Shown: positions 44,899-53,245 of the stretch, piece by piece
How positions within the stretch are numbered: position 1 is the first letter of the stretch
Layout: every line of letters begins with the position of its first letter
Source: Paraglaciecola arctica
GTDB lineage: Bacteria > Pseudomonadota > Gammaproteobacteria > Enterobacterales > Alteromonadaceae
Reading direction: 5' to 3'
NCBI RefSeq assembly: GCF_018861065.1
Contig: NZ_JAHKQO010000031.1
Coordinates: forward strand, 186,001 to 250,000
Length of the DNA: 64,000 bases
Translations under genes and position numbers: made by a program
The notes under the pieces: model-generated
What the model saw: the letters and a program-made list of their open reading frames with translations, nothing else
Database searches by the model: none
What the model was told of the DNA's origin: nothing

Positions 44899-44936
44899 AG
44901 GCGTAATAGGTTAAGTGCCTAGTTACGCCTTTTTTG
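44899..44936 (+). terminator. Attenuating terminator between lipoprotein and receptor genes
   Basis: Stem AGGCGTAA/TTACGCCT, extended by an inner TAGG/CCTA with one bulged base, then six T. It would lower receptor expression relative to the lipoprotein if both come from the upstream promoter. Confidence 0.8.
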
Positions 44937-44957
44937 TTCATTTTCAGTGTGGGATAA

Positions 44958-47630
44958 ATGATGAAGACTCAATACAGCGCGAGTAAAATCTCGTTAGCAG
45001 TTGCATTCGGTCTTGTCACGGGCTCTTTACAAGCCCAACAACAAGATAATGTGATTGACGAAGTGGTCACCACGGGTAATCGCCTCCAGGGTACTGCAGC
45101 CGCAGTAATCGAAGAACGTAAAAACCAAGCCTTTGTTGCAGATATTTTGGGTGCTGAGCAAATTTCTCGAACCGGTGATAGTGATGCGGCATCAGCTTTG
45201 CGCCGGGTAACAGGTTTAACCTTGGTTGACGGCAAATATATATATGTACGTGGATTAGGTGAGCGTTATTCTAGTGCTCGTTTAAATGGAGCTAGTATTC
45301 CTAGCCCAGACCTAACTCGAAACGTAATTCCGTTGGATATTTTTCCAACTAATGTGATTGAAAGTTTATCGGTACAAAAAGCATTTTCGCCTGATATGCC
45401 GGCTGCTTTTGGTGGCGGTAGTGTGGATATTCGCACAAAATCTTTACCTTCAGAGTTTGTGGCTGAATTTCAGTTAGGTATCGAAGGAAACTCCAATAAT
45501 TCAAGTGGGTTTACTTATGATAAAAACGATAGCGGCCTGCCTGATACATTAGAAAGCGCGATTGTACATTACCGTGGTGATTTCTCTGTTCGTAATATTA
45601 TTGAAAGACATAACTTGACGGACAACGAAGAGCAAACCGCTTTTCAACAAGCGTTTGCTACCAATCAGGATTTATTAAAAAGCCTGCCACGTAATATGAG
45701 ATTAAAGGATGAATCATTATCTCCTAACTATTCATTCCAAGGTGGTATAGGTAACTCTTTTGATGAAGAGTGGTTAGGGGGAACAGTCGGCTTTTTAGCC
45801 TCTGTTGCCTATGATAACAAATGGAATTACACCGACCAAACCAACGCTGTTGTCAGTGCCAATAAAACTGACGATTGTGCTACTTTATTAGAGACTACTG
45901 AAGATGTCAGTAATCCATGTTATGACAGTCTTACCGATTCTAAAGTGACCACAGAAAATGAAAGACTAAATGGTCTTTTCACTTTAGGTTATCGTTTGGA
46001 TAGTCATGAAGTTAGTTACAGTAAAATCTACATTCAAGACAATGAAGATGAGTCTGAAATTGCAGTTAACCAAAACCCGACACAAAGCAATACCATTGCA
46101 GTTGATGATCAGGCCGCGCGCAGCCATCAATTTACCTTTGAAGAGCGTGAACTAGAAATTGACCAATTTAAAGGTCAACACACCTTCTTAGATTGGTGGG
46201 GAGTGGGCGCTGATTGGCAATATACTGAGTCAGAAGTACATACCGATATACCCTTAGATGTGACCTATAACTTTGCTGATGAATATGCAGACAATGTTTA
46301 CCAAGGTAGTGGTATTAACGGCGGCAACGGTATTGTTAACTATCAGTTTGTTGAGATGCGTGACTTTATGAAGTCATGGGGTGGCAATTTTAATCTACCC
46401 ATTTCTAAAGGGAAGTTCGATATAGAACTCAAAACAGGTTGGGACTATTCGGATAGAGCTCGATACTACACTACATCTAGCTTCTTTATTAATAATAGTG
46501 GCGCGGGTGTCGATGTCGATCAAGGCAGTGAAAACATAGTCGGTCTTAGTGCCTATTTAAGCGATGACTTTATTGATAATAATGAAGTCTGGATTTCATT
46601 TAACGAGCCTGAAGCACCAGAAGCTGACGATTACATGGCGGCACAGAAGGTACAGGCAAGTTATGGCGCCTTTGATGTCATTTATGATAATACGTGGCGT
46701 TTTAGTGGTGGGTTACGCTATGAGTCTTTTCAACAGGTGACACTTGAATCGTCTAGTTTGATTTTCAATCGTGAAGACATTGAAACGTTTTACAGTGAAG
46801 AGCGTATCGAAGACCGCACTATCAATGATGACGATATCTATCCTGCATTGAGTTTAACTTACTTAGGCGGTGACGGTTATCAATTGCGCTTTGGTTATGG
46901 TGAAACCGTGGTTCGCCCTGATTTGCGAGAAGTGGTACCTGTTGGGTATTTTGATCCATTAACCGATATTCGTACGACTGGTAGTTTGTCTCTGATATCA
47001 AGTCAGTTGAAAAACTATGATGCCCGTTATGAATTATATGGCGATAACGGCGATAACTTAGCTATATCTTTGTTCTATAAAGATATTACTAACCCCATTG
47101 AATCAGTGCTAGCAGTAGGCGATTCTAGTTATACCGCATCATTTACTAATGGTGAGTCAGCGGAGCTATATGGTATTGAAACTGAGTGGTTATATGGCTT
47201 AAATTGGTTAGCCGAAGGTTTCTTTACCTCTGGTAATCTGACGTTAAGTGATTCTGAAGTGTCTATTGATGCTGCCGATTCAGGGAATTTAACCAACACT
47301 GTTAAGCGCATGAATGGCCATTCCGAATATGTTGTTAACTTACAGTTAAACTATGACTCGGCAAATGGAGAACATAGTGGCTCTTTAGTTTATAACGTCT
47401 TCGGTGAGCGAATTCTCGCTTCGGGTATCGGTGGTCGTGGCGATGCGTTCGAGCAACCGTTCCATTCTTTAGATCTTGTGTACACTTGGTACCCTAATTT
47501 TAATACTAATGTAAAGTTCAAAGTTAAAAACCTATTGGGTGAGAATCAAGAAGTGCTGCAAGATAACGTGGTCGTTAGATCTCGCGAAGTGGGCTCTACC
47601 TTTGGTGTGAGTTATAGCTACGAGTTTTAG
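44958..47630 (+). CDS. TonB-dependent outer-membrane receptor
   Basis: This 890-aa protein has a signal peptide (about 1-26), a TonB-box-like segment (NVIDEVVTTGNRL, about 30-42) and a plug domain (about 50-190: ALRRVTGLTLVDGKYIYVRG, GGGSVDIRTK). A 22-strand barrel ends in Phe (SYSYEF). Such receptors take up large or scarce nutrients using the proton-motive force through TonB-ExbBD. The substrate is not evident; the Pho box ahead of its partner gene argues for a phosphorus compound. A dedicated TonB operon follows 400 bases downstream. Either of the adjacent ATGs (44958, 44961) could be used. Confidence 0.9.
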   Translation: MMKTQYSASKISLAVAFGLVTGSLQAQQQDNVIDEVVTTGNRLQGTAAAVIEERKNQAFVADILGAEQISRTGDSDAASALRRVTGLTLVDGKYIYVRGLGERYSSARLNGASIPSPDLTRNVIPLDIFPTNVIESLSVQKAFSPDMPAAFGGGSVDIRTKSLPSEFVAEFQLGIEGNSNNSSGFTYDKNDSGLPDTLESAIVHYRGDFSVRNIIERHNLTDNEEQTAFQQAFATNQDLLKSLPRNMRLKDESLSPNYSFQGGIGNSFDEEWLGGTVGFLASVAYDNKWNYTDQTNAVVSANKTDDCATLLETTEDVSNPCYDSLTDSKVTTENERLNGLFTLGYRLDSHEVSYSKIYIQDNEDESEIAVNQNPTQSNTIAVDDQAARSHQFTFEERELEIDQFKGQHTFLDWWGVGADWQYTESEVHTDIPLDVTYNFADEYADNVYQGSGINGGNGIVNYQFVEMRDFMKSWGGNFNLPISKGKFDIELKTGWDYSDRARYYTTSSFFINNSGAGVDVDQGSENIVGLSAYLSDDFIDNNEVWISFNEPEAPEADDYMAAQKVQASYGAFDVIYDNTWRFSGGLRYESFQQVTLESSSLIFNREDIETFYSEERIEDRTINDDDIYPALSLTYLGGDGYQLRFGYGETVVRPDLREVVPVGYFDPLTDIRTTGSLSLISSQLKNYDARYELYGDNGDNLAISLFYKDITNPIESVLAVGDSSYTASFTNGESAELYGIETEWLYGLNWLAEGFFTSGNLTLSDSEVSIDAADSGNLTNTVKRMNGHSEYVVNLQLNYDSANGEHSGSLVYNVFGERILASGIGGRGDAFEQPFHSLDLVYTWYPNFNTNVKFKVKNLLGENQEVLQDNVVVRSREVGSTFGVSYSYEF

Positions 47631-47658
47631 ATTAGCGCTACATGTTTAGATGCTGTGT

Positions 47659-47694
47659 AAAATCCGCTATTAATTTCGTTGATAGCGGATTTTT
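47659..47694 (+). terminator. Rho-independent terminator after TonB receptor
   Basis: Perfect 12-bp stem AAAATCCGCTAT/ATAGCGGATTTT with an 11-base loop and T-rich tail. Confidence 0.9.
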
Positions 47695-47932
47695 GTTTTT
47701 TGGGGAGGTTCAAAGTGGAGAGTTGACCAAAGAGGGCGTCGCGCATATTTAAATTACCCATTTCAAACTTATTGTTTTTAGGAAGCAAATTATTTTTGTG
47801 ATAATTGCAATTATTTGCGAAAGAGCAAGCAGAAATAAATCTTGGGGTCATGCTTTGAAAGCCAAACAATCTAAGGTGTATCGAAGGTTCTAAATTTCAC
47901 ACTATGCAAACTTCAATAGCCTTTCATAAGTC
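47695..47932. other. Spacer between receptor gene and TonB operon
   Basis: No credible gene. It contains the perfect palindrome ATAATTGCAATTAT (47801-47814) within a segment that matches the Fur-box consensus at 13 of 19 positions by my count (47800-47818), then the Pho box region. A minus-strand frame of 80 codons here looks non-coding. Confidence 0.4.
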
Positions 47933-47965
47933 CGTCATCTAACTGTAATATTTATGTCACATATA
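47933..47965 (+). promoter_or_regulatory. Three-unit Pho box upstream of TonB operon
   Basis: CGTCAT (47933), TGTAAT (47944) and TGTCAC (47955) repeat exactly every 11 bp. A TATTCT at 47971 is well placed as a -10 downstream of a PhoB box. The first gene's ATG is at 48034. Confidence 0.85.
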
Positions 47966-48033
47966 GCCTTTATTCTCTGCGCAGTTTTTAAATAACAGTA
48001 AATCGCTGTTATCCAATCTTTAGGGTTTGAGGT

Positions 48034-48801
48034 ATGACACGACTGACCAAATTATCTGCCGCACTTGTAGGCGTATTTATGACAGCTGGCATTAGCCAAG
48101 CACAAGAAGAAAAAGCGCTCCAGCCTGCAATCAAAAAAGCGACTGAAATCAACCAGTCAGCAGCAAAATCCCAACAAAAAATCAACAGTATCACTGATCA
48201 AATTGATAACAAATTACAGCAATTTAAAGCTATCAATAAAGAAACCGTTGGATTGGACGTATACAACGGCCAATTGCAAAAACAAATAAATAATCAAATG
48301 CAGGAAATGGCGGATTTAAACGCGTCTATTGATGGCGTGAGCATTATTGAGCGTCAAATCACGCCGCTAATGTTACGTATGATTACTGGTTTAGCGCAAT
48401 TTGTTGAATTGGATGTACCTTTTCTTGAGCAAGAGAGAAACAATCGTATTGCTGAGTTGCAAGCGTTGATGGACCGAGCAGACATTGCCCCATCAGAGAA
48501 GTTTCGTCGTGTTATGGAAGCTTACCAAGTTGAAATGGACTACGGACGCACACTCGAAGCTTATAGCGGATTACATACTATTGATGGACAAGAGCGCGAT
48601 GTGGATTTTTTAAGAATAGGGCGCACCGCACTTATTTATCAAACTCGCGACGCTAGCCTGCAAGGCACTTGGAACAAACAAACGCGCCAGTGGGAAGCAT
48701 TGCCGTCTAGTTATCGAACACAAGTCACAAAAGGCTTACGTATGGCGAAGAAACAACTCGCACCAGACCTACTTATGCTACCTGTAGCGTTGACGGATTA
48801 A
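48034..48801 (+). CDS. DUF3450 periplasmic coiled-coil protein of TonB system
   Basis: This 255-aa protein has a signal peptide (about 1-23, MTRLTKLSAALVGVFMTAG...) and a long coiled coil (about 35-110), then a compact domain with EKFRRVMEAYQVEMDYGRT and DFLRIGRTALIYQT. DUF3450 proteins are found only as the first gene of this type of ExbB-ExbD-TonB operon in marine gammaproteobacteria. They presumably assemble with the periplasmic part of the TtpC-like protein downstream. First gene of a six-gene operon with an 11-base gap to the next. Confidence 0.9.
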   Translation: MTRLTKLSAALVGVFMTAGISQAQEEKALQPAIKKATEINQSAAKSQQKINSITDQIDNKLQQFKAINKETVGLDVYNGQLQKQINNQMQEMADLNASIDGVSIIERQITPLMLRMITGLAQFVELDVPFLEQERNNRIAELQALMDRADIAPSEKFRRVMEAYQVEMDYGRTLEAYSGLHTIDGQERDVDFLRIGRTALIYQTRDASLQGTWNKQTRQWEALPSSYRTQVTKGLRMAKKQLAPDLLMLPVALTD

Positions 48802-48812
48802 GGGCCTGAAAA

Positions 48813-50210
48813 ATGATAAACATGAATAATATCTTAAGAAACTTAGTTGTCATTACCGGTCTCGGTATGTTGTCAAGTGTGGCTGTAGCCCAAGAAGACA
48901 AAGCGTTAGATTTGGATGCTTTGTTACAACAACTTGAACAAGGACAGTTTCAGCAAGACAAAGAAAATGCACAACGTGAGAAAGAGTTTGCAGCGAAACG
49001 TTCTGAGCAAGATCAAATGTTACGTGATGCTAGGAAAAAGCGTGATGCGGCGTTAGCAGCTTCAGAGCGAATGGAAACTCAGTTCGAAGAAAATGAATTC
49101 AAATTGGCTGACTTAAATGAAGCCATGAATAAGCGTTTAGGCTCTCTAAAAGAGTTGTTTGGGGTGCTACAACAAGTATCAGGTGATACCAAAAGTAAAT
49201 TCCAAAATTCTATTATTTCGGCACAAATTCCAGGCAGAGCTGAGTTTTTGGATGAGCTAGCTCAATCTATGGGGTCAACCTCTAAACTTGCGTCAATCGA
49301 TGAAATTGAACGTGTTTGGTTTGAAATGCAGCGTGAAATGACAGAGTCGGGTAAGGTGACTAAGTTCACCACTGATGTAATTGAAGCGGGTGGTAATAAA
49401 GTCAGCAAAGAAGTCTTACGTGTTGGACCTTTTGCATTGGCCGCTGATGGTAAATATTTAGATTACAACGGCACCACAGGTTCAGTTGCAGAGTTGGTAC
49501 GTCAACCAGCTGGTCGTTACGGTGAAAGCGCCGCAGCTTTACAAAGCTCTTCGGGAGAATTAGTTGAATTTGGATTAGACCCAACAGGTGGCTCAATTCT
49601 TAAATTGTTGGTTCAAGCTCCGAGTTTAAAAGAACGTGTTGAACAAGGTGGAACTGTTGGTTACATCATCTTAGCTGTTGGTTTTGTAGGCTTGTTGATA
49701 GCGATTTGGCGTTTCATCTCATTGTCTATTGAAGGCGCGAAAGTGAATCGTCAACTTAAGTCGACTGATTTCAAAGACAATAACTCTCTTGGTCGTGTTA
49801 TGAAAGCCAAAGATGATTTCCCAGAAGCTGACACAGAAGCGCTAGAATTACATCTAACAGAAGCAATTCTAGGGGAAGTACCTAAGTTAGGTCGCTCACT
49901 TAGTATCATCAAAGTGATATCTGTGGTCGCACCTTTAATGGGCTTGCTAGGTACAGTTTCAGGTATGATCAACACCTTCCAAGCGATAACCTTATTCGGT
50001 ACAGGTGACCCTAAATTAATGGCCGGTGGTATCTCTACTGCGTTGGTAACCACAGTACTAGGTTTGGTGGTGGCGATTCCTATGACTTTGCTTTACGCCA
50101 TGCTAAATACTCGCAATAAAAACATCGTTTATATATTGCAAGAGCAAGCTGCCGGCGTAATCGCCGAGCGAGCTGAAGCTCATAACACTACTCGCAGCGA
50201 CAAAGCTTAA
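48813..50210 (+). CDS. MotA/TolQ/ExbB-family channel protein with periplasmic coiled coil (TtpC-like)
   Basis: This 465-aa protein has a signal-like N-terminus (about 1-26) and a periplasmic coiled coil rich in Gln/Lys/Glu (about 30-110). A periplasmic domain follows, then an ExbB-type core with membrane segments near 286-308, 370-395 and 410-440 (VVAPLMGLLGTVSGMINTF is the family motif). It resembles TtpC of Vibrio TonB2 systems, which is needed besides ExbB2-ExbD2-TonB2. It sits in order between DUF3450 and ExbB. The start may also be ATG 48822. Confidence 0.88.
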   Translation: MINMNNILRNLVVITGLGMLSSVAVAQEDKALDLDALLQQLEQGQFQQDKENAQREKEFAAKRSEQDQMLRDARKKRDAALAASERMETQFEENEFKLADLNEAMNKRLGSLKELFGVLQQVSGDTKSKFQNSIISAQIPGRAEFLDELAQSMGSTSKLASIDEIERVWFEMQREMTESGKVTKFTTDVIEAGGNKVSKEVLRVGPFALAADGKYLDYNGTTGSVAELVRQPAGRYGESAAALQSSSGELVEFGLDPTGGSILKLLVQAPSLKERVEQGGTVGYIILAVGFVGLLIAIWRFISLSIEGAKVNRQLKSTDFKDNNSLGRVMKAKDDFPEADTEALELHLTEAILGEVPKLGRSLSIIKVISVVAPLMGLLGTVSGMINTFQAITLFGTGDPKLMAGGISTALVTTVLGLVVAIPMTLLYAMLNTRNKNIVYILQEQAAGVIAERAEAHNTTRSDKA

Positions 50211-50216
50211 TTTATC

Positions 50217-50741
50217 ATGATTGAGATTCTCGAAACCATTCGCGATTTTACCGAAACCGGTGGACAAGTTCTGCTGATTATTGGTGGCTTGATTTTTGTT
50301 ATGTGGTTAATGATTTTAGAGCGCGTTATGTATGTGTTTGTTACTCACAAACAATATAAAAATGCGGTGATAGCTAAGTGGACAGCGCGAAGCGAACGTT
50401 CATCTTGGAACTCCGAGCAAATTCGTCAAGCGATGATTTCGCGAGTATCCCTAAAACTGAGTGCAGGTGTACCTATCATTCAATCTTTAGTGGCGTTATG
50501 TCCATTATTAGGTTTGATGGGAACAGTAACCGGCATGATTGAAGTGTTTGATGTGATGGCGATATCGGGTTCAGGTAACGCGCGCTCAATGGCATCGGGT
50601 GTGTCTAAAGCCACCATTCCTACAATGGCAGGAATGGTAGGGGCTTTGTCTGGTGTATTCGCTTCTACTTGGCTAGCACGAACTGCAAAAAATGAAAGAG
50701 CAAGCTTAGAAGATTCATTACGTATGGAACGTAAAGTTTAG
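50217..50741 (+). CDS. exbB: ExbB proton channel subunit
   Basis: This 174-aa ExbB has three membrane helices (about 17-40, 85-110, 125-148). It carries the motif LVALCPLLGLMGTVTGMIEVF in the second helix and KATIPTMAGMVGAL before the third. It forms the pentameric channel around an ExbD dimer that couples the proton-motive force to TonB. It follows the TtpC-like gene by 6 bases. Shorter than enteric ExbB (244 aa), typical of the TonB2-type short form. Confidence 0.93.
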   Translation: MIEILETIRDFTETGGQVLLIIGGLIFVMWLMILERVMYVFVTHKQYKNAVIAKWTARSERSSWNSEQIRQAMISRVSLKLSAGVPIIQSLVALCPLLGLMGTVTGMIEVFDVMAISGSGNARSMASGVSKATIPTMAGMVGALSGVFASTWLARTAKNERASLEDSLRMERKV

Positions 50742-50770
50742 CCCTGAGTATCGGATTAAAAGAGAAAAAT

Positions 50771-51178
50771 ATGAAACAGCATTTCCAAAACTTGATGGAC
50801 GAAGAAGAAGCAGCAATCGATATGACCCCTATGCTAGACGTCGTATTTATCATGCTGATATTTTTTATCGTAACCGCGTCTTTTGTTAAGGAGGCCGGCA
50901 TTGATGTGAACCGTCCTGAAGCTGCGACTGCAGTGAAAAAGGATCGCGCTAATATCTTGGTTGCCATCAGTGACAAAGGTGAAATTTGGATAAATAAGCG
51001 CAAGGTTGATGTACGTGCAGTACAGGCCAATATTGAGCGTCTTTATGCTGAAAACCCTCAAGGTACAGTGGTTATTCAGGCCGATAAAAAGGCCACAACT
51101 GATGTATTGATTAAAGTTATGGATGCATCACGGGCAGCGGGCATTCTAGATGTGTCTATTGCAGCGCAGGAGCCGTAA
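50771..51178 (+). CDS. exbD: ExbD subunit
   Basis: This 135-aa protein has a single N-terminal membrane helix with the essential Asp (DMTPMLDVVFIMLIFFIVTA, read as the family signature) and a periplasmic domain (about 50-130: ISDKGEIWINKRKV, GTVVIQADKKATTDVLIKVM). It works with the ExbB above as the proton-driven motor for TonB. Its place in the gene order and the GAGAAA ribosome binding site support the start. Confidence 0.94.
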   Translation: MKQHFQNLMDEEEAAIDMTPMLDVVFIMLIFFIVTASFVKEAGIDVNRPEAATAVKKDRANILVAISDKGEIWINKRKVDVRAVQANIERLYAENPQGTVVIQADKKATTDVLIKVMDASRAAGILDVSIAAQEP

Positions 51179-51184
51179 GTCGTT

Positions 51185-51829
51185 ATGTCGCAGACTATGA
51201 CAAAAACACTGCCGCAGACTTTGTCTAGGTTAGTTATAGCCATTCTATTGGCAGCGTTTGTCACCTTAGCGTTGTTCTTTTTGATGCAGTCGTTAATTCA
51301 AAGTGGTGGCAGTGCTTTAACGGATGCACCCAAGGGAAGTGTGTTGGATTTTGTTCGTGTTAAACAGGAAGAAGTGGTTCAAAAGAAAGACAGAAAACCT
51401 AAGAAACCACCCAAGCCTTCAGATCCACCACCCGACATGGCGCCGCCACAAATGGACGCTCCTAGCCCAGAAAGTGCAACGAGTGGGATGGATTTTGGCG
51501 CGGATGTCGCTGCCGATGTCTCCTTAGATGGTGGACTAGCACTGGAATCTGGTGACGGTGAGTTTTTACCCATAGTGCGAGTCGCAGCTGTCTATCCAAG
51601 GCGCGCTTTGCAGCGGGGAATTGAAGGTTATGTGGATGTTGAATTTACTGTGTCTAAGTTGGGTTCAGTTATCAACCCTAAAGTAATTCAAGCTTCACCT
51701 GAAGGCATTTTCGAACAAGCGGCCTTAGATGCCACTTTAAAATATAAATATAAACCGCGCGTCGTAAATGGCGAACCTATGGAAGTGTCAGGGGTTGAAG
51801 TGCGGGTTAAATTCGAACTTGGGGGCTAA
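51185..51829 (+). CDS. tonB: TonB energy-transducing protein
   Basis: This 214-aa TonB has a membrane anchor at about 17-36 (VIAILLAAFVTLALFFLMQ), a Pro/Lys-rich periplasmic linker (KPKKPPKPSDPPPDMAPPQM, about 70-92) and a C-terminal TonB domain (about 122-214: YPRRALQRGIEGYVDVEFTV, ALDATLKYKYKPRVVNG). It contacts the TonB box of outer-membrane receptors, most simply the receptor at 45-47.6 kb. Short spacing to exbD (6 bases) indicates one transcript. Confidence 0.95.
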   Translation: MSQTMTKTLPQTLSRLVIAILLAAFVTLALFFLMQSLIQSGGSALTDAPKGSVLDFVRVKQEEVVQKKDRKPKKPPKPSDPPPDMAPPQMDAPSPESATSGMDFGADVAADVSLDGGLALESGDGEFLPIVRVAAVYPRRALQRGIEGYVDVEFTVSKLGSVINPKVIQASPEGIFEQAALDATLKYKYKPRVVNGEPMEVSGVEVRVKFELGG

Positions 51830-51830
51830 A

Positions 51831-53153
51831 ATGGCTATCAATAAATTACTACTTAAGTTGGCAACACCTGTCTTGATGACAGGTGTTTTAATGTCTGGCA
51901 TACAAGCAAATACTGTAAACGCAGAGCAGGCAAAAGTAGAGCGTAAAACTAAACGTGTGCCAACGTTGCGATCGAAAGTGTATGATCAATTATCCCGCGC
52001 TCAAGGTTTAGCTGATGCGGGAAATCAGACTGAAGCCTTTGAAGTATTAGACAATGTTAAGTCTAAAAGCAGTTCAATGAACAGTTATGAACAAGCCATG
52101 ATGTATAATTTTTATGGGTTTATTCATTACGAAGCTGAAAATTACGATCAGGCCATTGCTGCATTCGAAAATGTTGTGCTGCAACAACCTATTCCAGAAT
52201 CGTTTGAGCAAGCAACTTTGTTCAGCTTGGCGCAACTACATATGATGCGTGGTAACTATGATCAGACAATAGCTAAAATCGAACAATGGGAAAGCATTCA
52301 AACAAGGCTATATCCTAATAAAGAAATCCCCGCTAAGAATTTAGTTTTAAAAGCACAAGCTATGTATCAAAAACAAGATTACGCAGCGGCTTCTCAATAT
52401 ATCAATGCAGCGGTTGAACAAATTGAAACTAACGACTTGGGTTTTCAAGTAGACGAACAATGGTATGTTTTACAACGCGCGATTTACTTTGAATTAAAGC
52501 AACCTGAAAAGGTTAAAGACGTATTGCTTAAGTTAGTCAAAAAATTCGAAGCACCCAAGTATTGGATACAACTAGCTGGTATGTACGGTGAACTTGAACA
52601 AGAACAAAAGCAACTAGCGGTGATGGAAATTGCTGAACAAAAAAGTTATGTGGCCACCGGCTCAGATATGTTTAATCTAGCGCAACTCTACTATTACCAT
52701 CAATTACCTTTTAAGGCTGCGGCTGTGATGCAAAAAGCGATAGATGAAGGTAAATTACCTGAGAACGAGCGTAATTTAACCTTCTTAGCGCAATCATTGA
52801 ATTCTGCAAAGGAAACTGAAAAAGCGGTTCCTGTGATGTTGGCTGCTGCTAAAATGTCTGAAACAGGCGAGCTTTATGCCCAATTAGGTCAAATGTACTT
52901 AAACATGGATCAATGGACTGATGCTATCGCTATGTCTCAAAAAGCTTTGGAAAAAGGTGGTCTGCGTAACGAAGGCATGTCGCATCTAGTTATTGGCATG
53001 GCGCAATTTAATATGGGTGAATACAACCAAGCGCTTACTCAGCTTGCTAAAGCCCAAGAATTTGATGGTAGCCGTGGCATGGCGAAACAATGGTCAAAAT
53101 TTGTTGAGGGCGAAAGAAAACAAGTGGAATCTTATGCTTCTATAGGCCATTAG
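51831..53153 (+). CDS. TPR-repeat periplasmic protein of TonB operon
   Basis: This 440-aa protein has a signal peptide (about 1-26) and then many tetratricopeptide-like repeats along its length (for example YEQAMMYNFYGFIHYEAENY, AENYDQAIAAFENV, GEYNQALTQLAKAQ). It is the usual last gene of DUF3450-type TonB operons and probably scaffolds the periplasmic parts; its exact role is unknown. The ATG directly follows the tonB stop with one base between. A longer in-frame start inside tonB is unlikely. Confidence 0.9.
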   Translation: MAINKLLLKLATPVLMTGVLMSGIQANTVNAEQAKVERKTKRVPTLRSKVYDQLSRAQGLADAGNQTEAFEVLDNVKSKSSSMNSYEQAMMYNFYGFIHYEAENYDQAIAAFENVVLQQPIPESFEQATLFSLAQLHMMRGNYDQTIAKIEQWESIQTRLYPNKEIPAKNLVLKAQAMYQKQDYAAASQYINAAVEQIETNDLGFQVDEQWYVLQRAIYFELKQPEKVKDVLLKLVKKFEAPKYWIQLAGMYGELEQEQKQLAVMEIAEQKSYVATGSDMFNLAQLYYYHQLPFKAAAVMQKAIDEGKLPENERNLTFLAQSLNSAKETEKAVPVMLAAAKMSETGELYAQLGQMYLNMDQWTDAIAMSQKALEKGGLRNEGMSHLVIGMAQFNMGEYNQALTQLAKAQEFDGSRGMAKQWSKFVEGERKQVESYASIGH

Positions 53154-53172
53154 GTGTCATTTTATAGTTACC

Positions 53173-53201
53173 AAAAAAAGCGCCTGATGGCGCTTTTTTT
53201 A
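53173..53201 (+). terminator. Terminator of the TonB operon
   Basis: Perfect stem AAAAAAAGCGCC/GGCGCTTTTTTT with a 4-base TGAT loop; the T-rich 3' arm forms the release signal. It closes the six-gene operon before oxyR. Confidence 0.9.
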
Positions 53202-53245
53202 TCTGTAAATCTAATCTAGAATGGTGGTCTCAATCGTTTTTATAG

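Noticed and set aside
44899-44936. Terminator as proof that lipoprotein and receptor are separate units
   Set aside because: No convincing promoter or Pho box lies in the 22 bases between the hairpin and the receptor ATG, so read-through of one transcript is more likely.
47627-47869. Minus-strand 80-codon frame after the TonB receptor gene
   Set aside because: It runs through the terminator hairpin, has no ribosome binding site and no recognisable protein character.
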